From: Piezodorus guildinii
Taxonomy: Eukaryota > Arthropoda > Insecta > Hemiptera > Pentatomidae
Length of the DNA: 64,000 nt
Direction of reading: 5' to 3'
Assembly (NCBI GenBank): GCA_023052935.1
Contig: CM041295.1
Span: 167,826,366 to 167,890,365 of the forward strand
Part shown: positions 20,286-30,964 of the stretch, piece by piece
How the letters are laid out: each line of letters begins with the position of its first letter
How positions within the stretch are numbered: position 1 is the first letter of the stretch
The notes under the pieces: model-generated
Seen by the model: the letters and a program-made list of their open reading frames with translations, nothing else
Database searches by the model: none
What the model was told of the DNA's origin: nothing
Position numbers and translations under genes: made by a program

Positions 20286-22764
20286 AGAAAAATTAAAAAA
20301 GGAAATAAAATAAAATAAATAGGTATCATCCAATGGCTTCATCAAAATGATTTATTTAAGCTTTGAAGACAATGTTAACCTCAAATAGTGGCTTGCGACT
20401 GAAAATAAGGAGGAACTCTCAGAAGAAATGGTTGGTAAATTGTTTAAACCAAGTTGCATAGTTAAGTGTGATAATTAACATGCCCAAAATCAGCCACACA
20501 GAAGAGTTTTAAGATTGGAAGAACCATCGAAATATGAGAAACAAGATAAAAAACAATATTCAGATGTTCTTTTTTTAATAGTATAATGTAAAATTGTTAA
20601 AAAAGGAACCATCCAAGAGCAAATTAAAATAGAAAATCACCCAAGAGGGTCTATATCCTATGCAACTACGCTAAACAGAGAATAAGGTTAGCATCTCAAA
20701 TTTGAGAAATGAGATCCCATCCCTCCGCTTCACCAGTTCTAAGCTTTTAAAATATTGAGTGAAATTCCTAAATATGGCCTATGGGATTGGAATCAGAGGT
20801 ATGAACAGGCAAACTAAAATATGGACACTGCAGGTTTAATAGCACGATTAGTCAATGTACTGATTACACACTGACATCTACACCACAAGAAAAATGTCTA
20901 TCCATATATTTGGAGATGGTTTCAGAAAGTTAGCATAACAATAAAACCGTTGTTGATTTGGTCTGTCACTCTAGAACAGATTGCACTCACCAGAAGCCTC
21001 AGCCGGACATACACAACCCTGGCTCTATATCAGTGATAATATAACTGATAGCCAGTATTAACGCAACCTAACACCAAACAAAAAAAAAGGGGAAACAACA
21101 TTTTAGGATACTAACAAAAAGAAAATAATATGAAAACAAATTTTTTGTCAGCAATATAAGACCATTTGATACTAATTCTAGGATAACTTTTGAATGATGA
21201 CAATATAAAACAAATTATCTAGCTTACTTAGGTGCTGCTCCAAATCCAACAATATTTCTAGTATAAGGATTTTTGATTGGAGTGAAATGTTGAAGGTAGA
21301 TATTATAATACCTACAGTAACCAAAAACAACTCTGCAGAAATGAACAAATACAAAGTATCTTATATATTACATTAGAGGTATACTCTGAATATTTGCCAC
21401 AACCAGTAAGGATGTGTCGTATATACTGATAATTTTCAGTTCTGATAGTAGTTTTGTTAAAGTGCCCTCAGGCGAGGGAGAGGGGTATGATTATTTTTAA
21501 TTAAGGCATATAACATTAAATATTACTCTTAAAAAAAATTGTGATACATATAATATGAAAACAAGTTTTTTGAAGGGAGATATTATATTATTAATATTTT
21601 TCATAAAAGTTAAACAACAAAAATTGATAAGTTAAAATAAAAATAAAGTGGTTATATATTATTATCAACAAGTTGATAGTGGAGTGCTATCAGAATAAGG
21701 ACTTGTCAGTTACTATCAACTCTTATAACCCTGTTGTCAAGTACCAGTAAAAAGGGACCACCCTTTTCTCAATATTTCCACAGGGTACATATTTAAGTAA
21801 GAATTATAAAAGAAATAAATCTAATACATAAAGGGAACATTGTTTGCTTTAATTGTTTATTGCAACAGGAATTAAACCAAAATACATGAGACCCCTGATA
21901 AAAAATACATCATATTTAAGCTATGAAAATGCTAAGAGTAGATATATATACAAACATTTAAACAGTAAAATTGAATTAAGATTAACAAGTTAAATATAAA
22001 TAAATAACAATTCATGTTGAAACACTCAATGAAAATATTACAATTACTTGTATTCTATACAAAACTACTGAAAATCAATCGAATGCATTAAGGTTCATAA
22101 AAACTACAATTTAAAAATTAAAATCAGACCTATTATTAAATACTTACCATTACTTAATACATCAGTCACCCCCGGTGAAATTCTGCACTTAAGTAAACAG
22201 AACTCAAATTTTGTGACGTATGTCAATGAGAAGCTCAAAACAAGCTGCCAACGAGGTACAAGTAGATACTTAGTAAAACACAATAAGTTTAATTTTAAAA
22301 TGGATAAAATAAATTACGTATCAAAAATATTTTAGAGAATAACTAAACAATAAATATTTTACATACAAATCTACTAATTTATGGACAGATTTTTTGTTTT
22401 TGTACGACTATGCGCGAAAAATTTTATTTAAATTAAGCGTTCAGCTAATTTGATTAGCCTTGAAAAAAGCATTTGCAAGGTACCATGGGGCTTATAGTTT
22501 TTGATAAAATCGTTTTAAATCCGTTTTAGTTCAGATATATAACAATTAAATAAAATTTGCCTCAATAAGGACAATAGTAATAATGAGATTGACATTCAAA
22601 ATTATACAAAATTTAAAGAAAAAGTAAAATTTTTGATGATTTCCTTTCCGGGGGAGGGGGGGGGAAGGATAGGGGAACTGCTTACCTACTTGCTACATTG
22701 TGTGTCAAACGTATTCTGAATTCCTATTTCTTTTCATTTAATAAGTATTTTTCACAACTATTGA
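20286..22764. other. AT-rich stretch, nothing recognised
   Basis: I found no believable frame, RNA gene or element end here. A G-rich run (GGGGGAGGGGGGGG) sits near 22651-22665. Host intergenic or intronic sequence, or old unrecognised repeats, are all possible. Confidence 0.4.
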
Positions 22765-23158
22765 TGTTGTGATGGGCCTGATGTGTGTGAGGGAGTGAGG
22801 TTATAACACACAGCTGGTGGGAGCAAAGAGGTTATGTGAAATGGATTTGTCACTGCCTCAAACATGTTTATATTTTAGTTTTCTTTATATTTAATTGAAG
22901 GTCATTTTTATTTATTATTTATTTTCTGTGTTTTATGATAGTAGAAAGATTATTTTATTTTACAGTGGCAAATCCATTGCAACCTCTCACCAGCTGTGGG
23001 TTGGCTCTATCTCGATTTGTGTGTGCTCCTCATATTGTTTTCTTCTTTTGTATTCTATAATTCCATGCTTTATTTAACTGTTTTTAACATTACGAACAAT
23101 AAAAGAACCATTCGTACTAATAGCGCCAGGCTGTAGTTATTTCGCCCTCACCTCTGCA
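22765..23158 (+). repeat. 5' LTR of the CsRn1-type element
   Basis: The LTR starts TGTTGTGATGGGCCTG and ends just before the primer-binding site. No second copy exists in the window to fix its ends, so they are inferred from the TG start and from PBS position. Confidence 0.6.
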
Positions 23159-23162
23159 AAAG

Positions 23163-23177
23163 TGGTGATCCCGACGG
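23163..23177 (+). promoter_or_regulatory. Primer-binding site, tRNA-Trp type
   Basis: TGGTGATCCCGACGG directly follows the LTR. CsRn1-lineage elements are known to prime from tRNA-Trp with a TGGTGACCCCGA-type site, one base different here. Confidence 0.7.
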
Positions 23178-23246
23178 TGAGTTTTAAACTATTATTTTTT
23201 CTTCTCTTTCTCCTTTTTTTTTTATTTTTCTGGCAATATCATTACA

Positions 23247-24070
23247 ATGCCATTCGATTTATTAACGCTGGACATGGAGGACAAGAAAGTGGAGGTGGAG
23301 TCAGCATCGGCCCCCAATGCGCTGGCGAGATTGCCAACTTTTTATAGAGAAGAGCCAGATCTGTGGTTCATTCAAGCTGAGGCGGTATTCAGCTCATGTA
23401 AGATCAGTAATAGTAAGAGCAAATTTCAGCTGATTATCGCCCAGCTTGATTTTCAGACTCTTCGACAAGTCGCAGATCTGGCTCGTAATCCGCCTGTTAA
23501 TGAGCCCTATGAAAGGTTAAAAGAGCGACTACTTTCCAGCTTCGGGCAGTCAGATAGCTGGAAGATGAAAAAACTCCTGGAAGAGCAGAAATTGGGCGAT
23601 CAGAGGCCTTCCCAATTTCTGCGAGAGATGCAGCAGCTGGCAGGAGAGAAGGTCCCGGAGGACATGCTTAGTACTCTGTGGCTCCGGAGTTTACCTGAGG
23701 GAATGCAGGCGGCTTTGGCTGCTACCGATCATACTGATCTGACCAAGTTGGCCCGCATCGCAGATAAAATAGTGGAGATTCAGCAACCCCCAGGTAATCC
23801 GATTATGGCTTATCAGTCGGAGCCAACTCCGGGGCCTTCAAGAAGAGATGGAGGAGACATAGGAGCTGCCATCGAGCGCCTGAAGTAGCCGCTCTAAAAG
23901 CGCAAATGGGGGCCAGGACAAGTCGGCGGGACAGCGGATCGCCTAGTCGGAATCGCAGGGGCTCTAGAAGCAAGAGTAGACGGCGTCTCTGTTTTTACCA
24001 CGAACGCTTCAGAGATAAGGCGACCAGATGCCGTCAGCCCTGCGACTGGAAACCGGCTAGGGCTTTAAAC
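23247..24070 (+). pseudogene. CsRn1-type gag, frameshifted near the end
   Basis: The frame from 23247 to 23888 codes for a Ty3 gag core with LPTFYREEPDLWFIQAEAVF and KLLEEQKLGDQRPSQFLREM, followed by MLSTLWLRSLPEGMQAAL. After a stop (TAG near 23886), another frame gives CFYHERFRDKATRCRQPC near 23990-24043. That is the unusual CHCC zinc motif of the CsRn1 lineage, which replaces the common CCHC. The frame change means the zinc motif is no longer fused to the gag core. The matching minus-strand copy is at 41853-42521. Confidence 0.8.
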
Positions 24071-24105
24071 TAGTCATAGCGGCGAACAAGGCGGGTCCCG
24101 TCGCT

Positions 24106-26420
24106 ATGGCTAACAACCGTCGACTCTTCGTCTCTGACAGAAAGTCCGGGGTCAGATATCTGGTGGATACCGGAGCCACCCTATCTGTCTACCCGGTGAC
24201 GAACAGGACGAAGTCCACCGAGGAGTTCACGTTGTATGCTGCCAATGGGACGCCCATTCCAACGTATGGCACCATTGTCCAGAACCTTGATCTGGGGCTC
24301 CGGCGGAAAATGTCGTGGCGATTTATCGTTGCCAAGGTTAGCCATCCCATCATCGGCGCGGATTTACTTTTTCACTACAACATGATGGTAGATCTCGCCG
24401 GGTGCCAGCTGGTGGACCAGAGGACGGGGCTGACATCTAGAGGTAAATTGGCGAAGGTACCGGCAGGAGAATGGTACTCCGCCCTGCTGCGCCGGTACCC
24501 TGCTGTGACTCAGCCTTCGTCCTTTATGACAGAACCGAAGCACGATGTCGTCCATCACATTGAGACCAGGGGAGCCCCAGTCACCGCGAGATCCCGCCGC
24601 CTGCCACCGGGAAGATACAACACCGCCAAGAAGGAGTTTATGCAGATGATGGATGAAGGGATCTGCAGACCGTCGAATAGTCCTTGGGCCAGTCCGCTGC
24701 ACATCGTCGAGAAGAAGGATGGAGGTATCCGGCCCTGCGGCGACTACAGGCAGCTCAACGCTAAGACGGTCCCGGACAGATACGCTGTGCCCAACTTGGC
24801 GGATTTCAACGTTAATATGCACGGTAAGAAGATCTTCACCACAATGGACCTTAACCGTGCATATTACCAGATTCCGGTGGCAGAAGAGGATATTCCGAAG
24901 ACCGCCGTCATCACACCTTTCGGCCTCTTCGAGTTCCTCCGTATGTGCTTTGGTCTCAGGAATGCATCACAAACCTTCCAACGATTCCTGGACCGTGTGC
25001 TTCGAGGGTTGGACTTTGCCTGGTGGTTCCTCGACGATATTATCATCGGCTCAAGAGATGAAGAGGAGCACAAAGCACATATGGAGGAAGTGCTACGGCG
25101 GCTGCAGGATCACGGCCTCACGGTGAACCTGACGAAGTGTGTCTTCGCTCGTCAGGAGGTCGAGTTTCTGGGACATAGAGTGAACTCCTCCGGCATCAGC
25201 GCCCAGTCAGCGAAGGTGGAGGCCATAGTTTCCTATCCTAGGCCTGCTACTATCAAGGACCTGCGGCGTTTTCTGGGTATGTTTAACTTTTATCGCCGTT
25301 GCATACCCAGAGCGGCGGAAATGCAAGCTCCGCTCAACAGGTTCCTTGCTGGAGCGAAGAAGAATGACAAGAGGCCAGTCGAATGGAACAACAAAGCCGT
25401 AGAAGCGTTCGAGCGCTGCAAGACTGCCATCAAGAACTCCGCGGTACTGGGACATCCTAAGGCTAACGCTGAGCTTGTCCTGGTATGTGATGCCTCCAGC
25501 ACAGCTATGGGAGCAGTCTTGCAGCAGAAGGATGGCGACGTTTGGCGGCCTCTTGGATTTTTCTCCAAGGCTCTCGCTCCAGCGCAACAGAAGTACGCCA
25601 CGTACGACAGGGAACTATTGGCCATCCACCGCGCCATTAAGCACTTTCGCCATTACCTTGAGGGGAGACATTTTGCTGTCTGGACGGACCACAAACCGCT
25701 TGAACAAGCGTTCTATCAGAAGCCAGAGACAGCGACGCCCATGCGGATTCGGTTGGTGAACTTTATCAGCCAGTTCACAACCGACATCCGCCACGTACCC
25801 GGGGAAGACAACGCAGTTGCCGACGCGCTCTCGAGGGTTGAGGACATCGACTGTACCGAGGATTATGAGCGCCTTGCGTCCGAGCAGCAGAAGGATCCAT
25901 CGGTTTCTGAGCTTCAGAAGAACAGCCGTCTTCAGCTTCGCTGGATCCAGCCTCCCGGTACAGCCTCGTCTGTCCTCTGCGAAACCTCTACGCCTCAAGC
26001 GCGACCATACGTTCCTGAGTCCATGCGAGAAGAGATCTTCCACCGCCTGCATGGGCTCAGTCACCCCGGGATACGGACCTCGAGGCGGCTGGTCACGCAG
26101 CGTTTCTTTTGGCCAGGCATGAACGCCGATGTCTCGAGGTGGGCACGCTGCTGCATTCTCTGCCAGCGATCGAAAGTTGTCCGTCACACAGTGACTCCTC
26201 CAGGTACCTTTGCACCCAGCGGAAGGATGGAGCATATCCACGTGGACATCGTTGGGCCTCTGCCACCCTCCAACGGCATGCGTTATTGCCTCACGATGAT
26301 AGATCGATTCACGCGTTGGCCTGAGGCGTGCCCGCTAGAGGAAATTACAAACACCAAGGTAGCAGAAGCAATAGTGGGCACGTGGATTTCCCGTTATGGT
26401 ACGCCTGCAAGGATTATATA
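24106..26420 (+). pseudogene. CsRn1-type pol, truncated in integrase
   Basis: One open frame of 771 codons holds, in order: retropepsin ([13 protein letters not shown]); reverse transcriptase (the [17 protein letters not shown] region, then FFTTMDL-type and WFLDDIII); RNase H ([16 protein letters not shown], then [18 protein letters not shown] and the WTDHKPL block); the integrase HHCC zinc region ([17 protein letters not shown], then CCILCQRSK); and the start of the DDE core ([11 protein letters not shown]). It is cut at ARII, just before the second catalytic aspartate. The RT active site reads FLDD. No stop or frameshift precedes the truncation, so the break may be young or the frame was recently active. 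Confidence 0.88.
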
Positions 26421-27700
26421 AAATTCTTATTACATAATAAATCTTTAAAAGATAATCCCATAAAGCAAAACCAGAAACCAGATAACTGAAAATTATATTG
26501 TTTTTAAAAATATCCGATTAATAATGCAAAATTACTGGATCATTCAGTGTCAAAAGTTTTTGGAATTCGTAATATCCTGGTGTTTAATGGTTTAAAATGT
26601 TCATATTCTCACTAATTTTCAACATAATTTTATGCGTTAAACAATTCTTCTCCCTCATATAATTGATACCCAAAGTTGGTATGGTAGTATGAATCTCATA
26701 TTAAAATACATGGTTCATATGAAAAATTATAGTCAGGAGGAAACTAAATAAGAATTCAGTACGTTGACACATTGAGCGGTAAGTGATAGTCAGGGATGTT
26801 CTTCTTTGAAAGAGGTTGATAAACTTAGATTCCTGGAGAGAATTATTGATAGATTTGTATAATTTTTCAATATGAAAAGCTACAATGAACAGTAGGAGAA
26901 AAATCCCAAACAAATTAAATTTCCAACGTAAGCACGGATTGGATACCTAAATAAAGTATAGTTATCTTATTATTATTATTATTTGTATTTATAAACATAT
27001 TCGCTAATTAGGTGTAAGAAAGGTTTGTGACTATCGTAAAAGACAAGAAATAATTTACTTAAATCTAATTTTTACTGAGACTTCTAATGTGATGAAAAAA
27101 AGAATAAACAATGTTATTTTGGGGTCTGGACATTTATTTACAGTCTAGTAATCCCCTAAGGGGAATTGAGAAGATAAAATTTATTCCTAGTTTGATTTAT
27201 TGATTTTTTACTGCCAAAGTTTTTAAGAAATTCACAGCACAGGTAATTTTGTTTATTTTTTATTAAAATACGGTTAAAAAGAATGTTTTTCCGTTAAATT
27301 GAGTAGTGCAACCCACATAGCTATCTGTCGGTCCTACTTACTAAAAAGGAAAACCAGGAAATGCGATATTCAAAATTAAAATGACCTCAAGAAAAAATAA
27401 GTGATTGAGTGGGGTAATATTTCAAAATTAACAATAAATTTATTAGTTCTATCTGTAATAGGGTAAAATGTACGATTATACGGAAACGTTTACCAACTGG
27501 ATGTTTAATATGATTACTGCGTTAATATAACTAGAAAGCCATATAATGCCGAATACTTTTATTTATACTAAGTATAACTATTAAGTATTTACCATATTTA
27601 TGATAGATAAACTTTTTTATCTTGTAAACTGCTGTTGATTCATTCATTATAGTATTTTATTTTTACAGTTTTATATTTTCACTAGAAGAATTCATTTCTT
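26421..27700. other. AT-rich stretch with one weak exon candidate
   Basis: Apart from the candidate at 26701-26962, I see no gene, element end or RNA feature here. Confidence 0.4.
26701..26962 (-). CDS. Weak candidate exon, chemoreceptor-like pattern
   Basis: On the minus strand an acceptor-like TTTATTTAG precedes an open frame. It gives a hydrophobic segment (FNLFGIFLLLFIVAFHI), a polar loop (EKLYKSINNSLQESK), then ITYRSMCQRTEFLFSFLL. The spacing of hydrophobic segment, IN..L loop and Y.S.C before the next hydrophobic stretch recalls insect gustatory receptors. The match is only by pattern, the frame is short and no clear donor was found. It may equally be chance. Confidence 0.18.
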
Positions 27701-27794
27701 ATTATTGTATTGTATTGAGGGTGTATAGTCGACTGTAGAAACTATTATAGGTGGAATAGTCAGGAATCAGTCATTTTTGAAAAGTTTTTAATTT

Positions 27795-27836
27795 TGCCAA
27801 CGTTTCGGCTCAAGCTTGTGAGCCATCATCAGGGCA
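27795..27836 (-). ncRNA. Hammerhead-like core, unit 1
   Basis: On the minus strand the order is TGCC, CTGATGA, T, a GGCTCA/TGAGCC stem with a CAAGCT loop, GAAAC, GTT, GGCA. TGCC and GGCA pair as stem I, and the six-pair stem II is perfect. Stem III is reduced to ACGT, which is self-complementary, as in PLE hammerheads thought to work as dimers. The extra T after CTGATGA is unexpected. Confidence 0.6.
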
Positions 27837-27956
27837 TTACTGAGCCATGTCCAAGCATAAACTCGCTTCATTTCCAACAATTTTAACAACTTTAATGTTA
27901 ACAAAATTATAGGTGGAATAGTCAGGAATCAGTCATTTTTGAAAAGTTTTTAATTT

Positions 27957-27998
27957 TGCCAACGTTTCGGCTCAAGCTTGTGAGCCATCATCAGGGCA
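27957..27998 (-). ncRNA. Hammerhead-like core, unit 2
   Basis: Identical to unit 1 and in the same direction, 162 bp away. A minus-strand transcript would carry two cores in tandem, the arrangement in which short-stem-III hammerheads can pair. Confidence 0.6.
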
Positions 27999-28057
27999 TT
28001 ACTGAGCCATGTCCAAGCATAAACACAACAAGTTTATGCTTGGACATGGCTCAGTAA

Positions 28058-28099
28058 TGCCCTGATGATGGCTCACAAGCTTGAGCCGAAACGTTGGCA
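28058..28099 (+). ncRNA. Hammerhead-like core, unit 3 (inverted)
   Basis: Identical core on the opposite strand. Units 2 and 3 are separated by 7 bp and form a 119-bp-arm palindrome. Confidence 0.6.
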
Positions 28100-28166
28100 A
28101 AATTAAAAACTTTTCAAAAATGACTGATTCCTGACTATTCCACCTATAATATTATTGTATTGTATT

Positions 28167-28860
28167 ATTTTTATTTATGTTTAATAGGTTTATCTTTCAT
28201 TAATTCTTGGCCAGATATAGATCCTTTGTTATTTGAAAGCTAATGTTATTTCTAGAAGAATAAGAACCAGAATAATGTTAATGATTTTTCTTTCATATTT
28301 ATACTCTGTTATCAATTAATTGGACCTGGACAAACGCAGGTCCAAGTCGTTCATATATGTATAAATGTTTAAATTTTGATATTAAGAACATATTTTCCAC
28401 CCCTCACCCTTTCGTCTTGTTCTTATTAATCTTTCTACTAACTGTTTAAGAAGGATAAAAACGCACTAATATTAGCTCAACAGAAAATGTACCAACGTTT
28501 GCGAAATTATTATTTTTTTTAATGAATATGAATGAATAAATGCTTTTTTCACAATAATAAAAAACAAAACAAAAAACAATCACAATATATATCTATAAGA
28601 TCAAAGCTTGCAAAAAAATGATGATGGGCCGTCTGTCGCGTTGGCTCTTGTTTACAATTTTGTTAGTATATGTCCAATATATTTGCTGTTTCATTAGTTT
28701 GTGATAACATTTATGATTAAATGTGTATTTTTAATGTATTATAATCTATTGTTATTATTTGTATGAAGGATTTAAAAATTATAGTCGACCAATAGTCGAC
28801 ATTTAAAGTGCATCATGTAGCTGTTAGCTACAAAAAATGTGTATCAATAAATAATGAACA
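28167..28860. other. AT-rich stretch, nothing recognised
   Basis: No frame or structured repeat was found between the hammerhead array and the next PLE end motif. Confidence 0.4.
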
Positions 28861-28866
28861 AACAAG

Positions 28867-28902
28867 TCTTGATAATGAGGAAAAAGCCCCGAAACGTCGA
28901 CA
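28867..28902 (+). ncRNA. Hammerhead-like motif of a PLE end, degenerate
   Basis: CTTGATAATGAGG...CCCCGAAACGTCGAC keeps the GAAACGTC half, ending in the usual GTC cleavage triplet, and part of stem II. CTGATGA is altered to CTTGATAA. It marks an otherwise unrecognised PLE 3' end in the 28840-29020 area. Confidence 0.45.
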
Positions 28903-29109
28903 AATATTGACGATTTATATAGTTAATTATAATAGTAAAGATAGGATGGAAGAAAATTATGCTTTAATTAATATTTAAAAATAAGAAGAACTTGCTCAAG
29001 TCAAACTCATCATAAAAATTGTTAAAAAAAAGTAAATATCTGTATGATGCAGAGTGACACAAACACAAAATGCGAATGTTGCATATCTGCATTAAGTATA
29101 TTAACATTT

Positions 29110-30638
29110 GTTTATGTTTTAATTCATTTATTGAAATTTACAACTGTATGTTCATACATCAAGTAAATATGCTACAATGATAATACACATAAAAAAAACA
29201 TGAAGAGAAACTGCCCATTGGCAGCACTCTAGTAGTGAATCTACACAAGAAGGTCTCGAGGCCATCTTCTTTTCAGACGCCTCGGCGGATTGACAGGAAT
29301 CGAAGTGGAAGCAAGGATTGAAACTAGTGGATTAGAGTGGGAGTGGAGTTTTTCATGGAAGGAGTGATACCTGGTACAGGCCAAATCAGCAACATATGGA
29401 ACATTAAGGTCTTTGTGGATGATTTTGTTGGTGATAAAGTAAGGAGCGTTAAGGATTTTGCGAAGGATTTTGGATTGTAAGGATTGGATACGGGAAGAGT
29501 TTGATGGTTTAGTAGAGCGCCAAAGCTCAACTCCGTAAGTCCAGATAGGCCTTATGATTGTCATGTAAATTCGTCTTTTGTAGTAAAGAGAAAGGTTAGA
29601 GCGTCTGTCAAGTAAATGTTCAAGTAACCGAAACCGGCGAGCAGTTTCTTGTCTTTTCAGTCTTGTATGCGGATTCCATGTAAGACGTTTGTCAAGCAGG
29701 AGGCCTAAATAACGGATCTGTTCAACAGGGACAAGCGGAGTATCATTAAAGGACACTGTAGGGAAGGATGTCATAGGTTTACGACGAAGGGTAAAGGTAA
29801 TCTGGTGGGATTTATTGGAGTTGATTTTAATTCTCCAATTCTGACACCATACCTCAAGGTCTCTGATGTGGGATTGGAGGTTTTGAGAGGCAATACTAGG
29901 ATCGCTATTAACTGATAGCACGCAAGTGTCATCGGCATAGGTAGAAAGGAATGTGTTAAGATGGGTTGGGATATCAGCTGTATAGACTGTGTAGAGAATG
30001 GGTCCTAGGATACTGCCTTGAGGAACACCAGCAGACTGAGTAAAAGTGGATGAATAGGAACTATTGTGGTTGATTTTAAAGGTTCTATCAGAGAGGTAGG
30101 ACTGAAGGATGAAGAAGTATGTTGGATGGAGGAATTTACGGAGTTTGTACAGCAGTCCCGGGTGCCAGACTCGGTCAAAGGCCTGTTCCACGTCGAGAAA
30201 GACTCCCGTGCAGTACAATCCGCGCTCCAATGCAGAAGATACTACATCCAAGCGATGGCACTGCTGGATGGTGGAGTGGGATGCTCGGAACCCAAACTGG
30301 TGGTCTGGGATTATGTGATTAAATTCCAGGATTTGATAAAGACGTTTAAGGATGAGTCTTTCCAGGATTTTACCCATAATAGGTAAAAGAGAGATAGGAC
30401 GGTAGGAAGAAGGAAGTTCTAGCGGTTTTTTGGGTTTAAGGATCGTTTTAACGATAGATAATTTCCAGGAATCAGGAAAATAGGTAGTACGGAGTGTGGC
30501 ATTATAAATATATGTGAAGAACAGGATGGCTTTTCTAGGAAGTTTTTTTAAGATATGGGCAGTGATTAGATCGTTTCCAGGAGCTTTTCGGGAAGGTAAT
30601 CTTTGGATTAAGTTTAAGATTTCTGACGGATTTTAGAT
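29110..30638 (-). mobile_element. Jockey-type LINE, 5'-truncated
   Basis: The minus strand codes for an RT starting inside the fingers domain (SRKAPGNDLITAHILKKL near 30610-30550). It is complete from there to a stop at 29241, with a short 3' UTR ending in AATAAATGAATTAAAA near 29115. The break at 30638 is where the I-like LINE fragment begins, so the copy is truncated at its 5' end, the usual outcome of LINE insertion. Confidence 0.85.
29241..30636 (-). pseudogene. Jockey-type reverse transcriptase, N-terminally truncated
   Basis: The RT motifs are in order: SSYRPISLLPIMGKILERL, then DHQFGFRASHSTIQQ, CTGVFLDVEQAFDRVWH (catalytic D), SAGVPQGSILGPILYTVY, and STYADDTCVLS (active-site ADD). The IKINSNKSHQITF and IRYLGLLLDKRLTWN blocks follow. 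The C-terminus has the PIWTYGVELW thumb block and no RNase H domain, as expected for Jockey. The frame is open from about 30636 to 29241. The endonuclease and ORF1 are missing. Without them it cannot move by itself, although the RT part looks intact. Confidence 0.88.
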
Positions 30639-30639
30639 T

Positions 30640-30960
30640 TTTAAAAGCTATCACCTTTTTTTATTCATAAAAGTCTAAAAACATCAGTTGGGGATCTCAG
30701 AATGATAAAAAAGTTAAAAGATGGTACCCTCTTAGTGGAATTTTTATCAGATAATCAATCTATAAAACTACTTAAATGTGAAAACTTATTTAATAACTTT
30801 CCAGTTAAAGTAGAGCCACATGGCAGACTCAATTTAAGTAAGGATATCATTTGGTGCCCTTACCTCAACTATTGTTTAATTGATGAAATAAAGGAAGAAC
30901 TAAAGTCCTAAAATGTAAGCCAAGTTAAAATACTAACATATTTTAAAAATAATGAGAAAC
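30640..30960 (+). pseudogene. I-like LINE ORF1, first fragment
   Basis: The frame 30702-30911 reads IKKLKDGTLLVEFLSDNQS, then KVEPHGRLNLSKDIIWCPY and IDEIKEELKS. This is the RNA-binding region found before the zinc knuckles in I/Jockey ORF1 proteins (typically KKLxxGxLLVE...VxxHxxLNxSKGVI). A TAA at about 30909 breaks the frame, and QNVSQVKILTYFKNN-like sequence continues. It ends where R2-like sequence begins. Confidence 0.75.
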
Positions 30961-30964
30961 GGGA

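Larger units (their letters stand above)
22765..26420 (+). mobile_element. CsRn1-type Ty3 LTR retrotransposon, 3'-truncated
   Basis: The 5' LTR (about 22765-23158) is followed by the primer-binding site TGGTGATCCCGACGG (from 23163), then gag and a pol frame. Pol stops abruptly within the integrase core at 26420, where AT-rich sequence begins; no 3' LTR follows. The coding part is markedly GC-richer than everything around it. A second member of the same lineage, on the minus strand, lies at 38435-42796. Confidence 0.85.
27701..28166. mobile_element. Compact PLE-derived element of three hammerhead-bearing units
   Basis: A perfect 16-bp direct repeat (ATTATTGTATTGTATT at 27701-27716 and 28151-28166) flanks 434 bp. 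Inside are three identical 119-bp units: 27744-27862 and 27906-28024 in one direction, 43 bp apart, and 28032-28150 inverted. Each unit contains one hammerhead-like core. There is no reading frame for RT or endonuclease. The long target duplication shows that the whole array was inserted in one retrotransposition event. It looks like a non-autonomous relative of PLE terminal repeats. Confidence 0.8.

Noticed and set aside
24364..26241. Several open frames on the minus strand opposite the Ty3 pol
   Set aside because: They are antisense shadows of the GC-rich pol frame.
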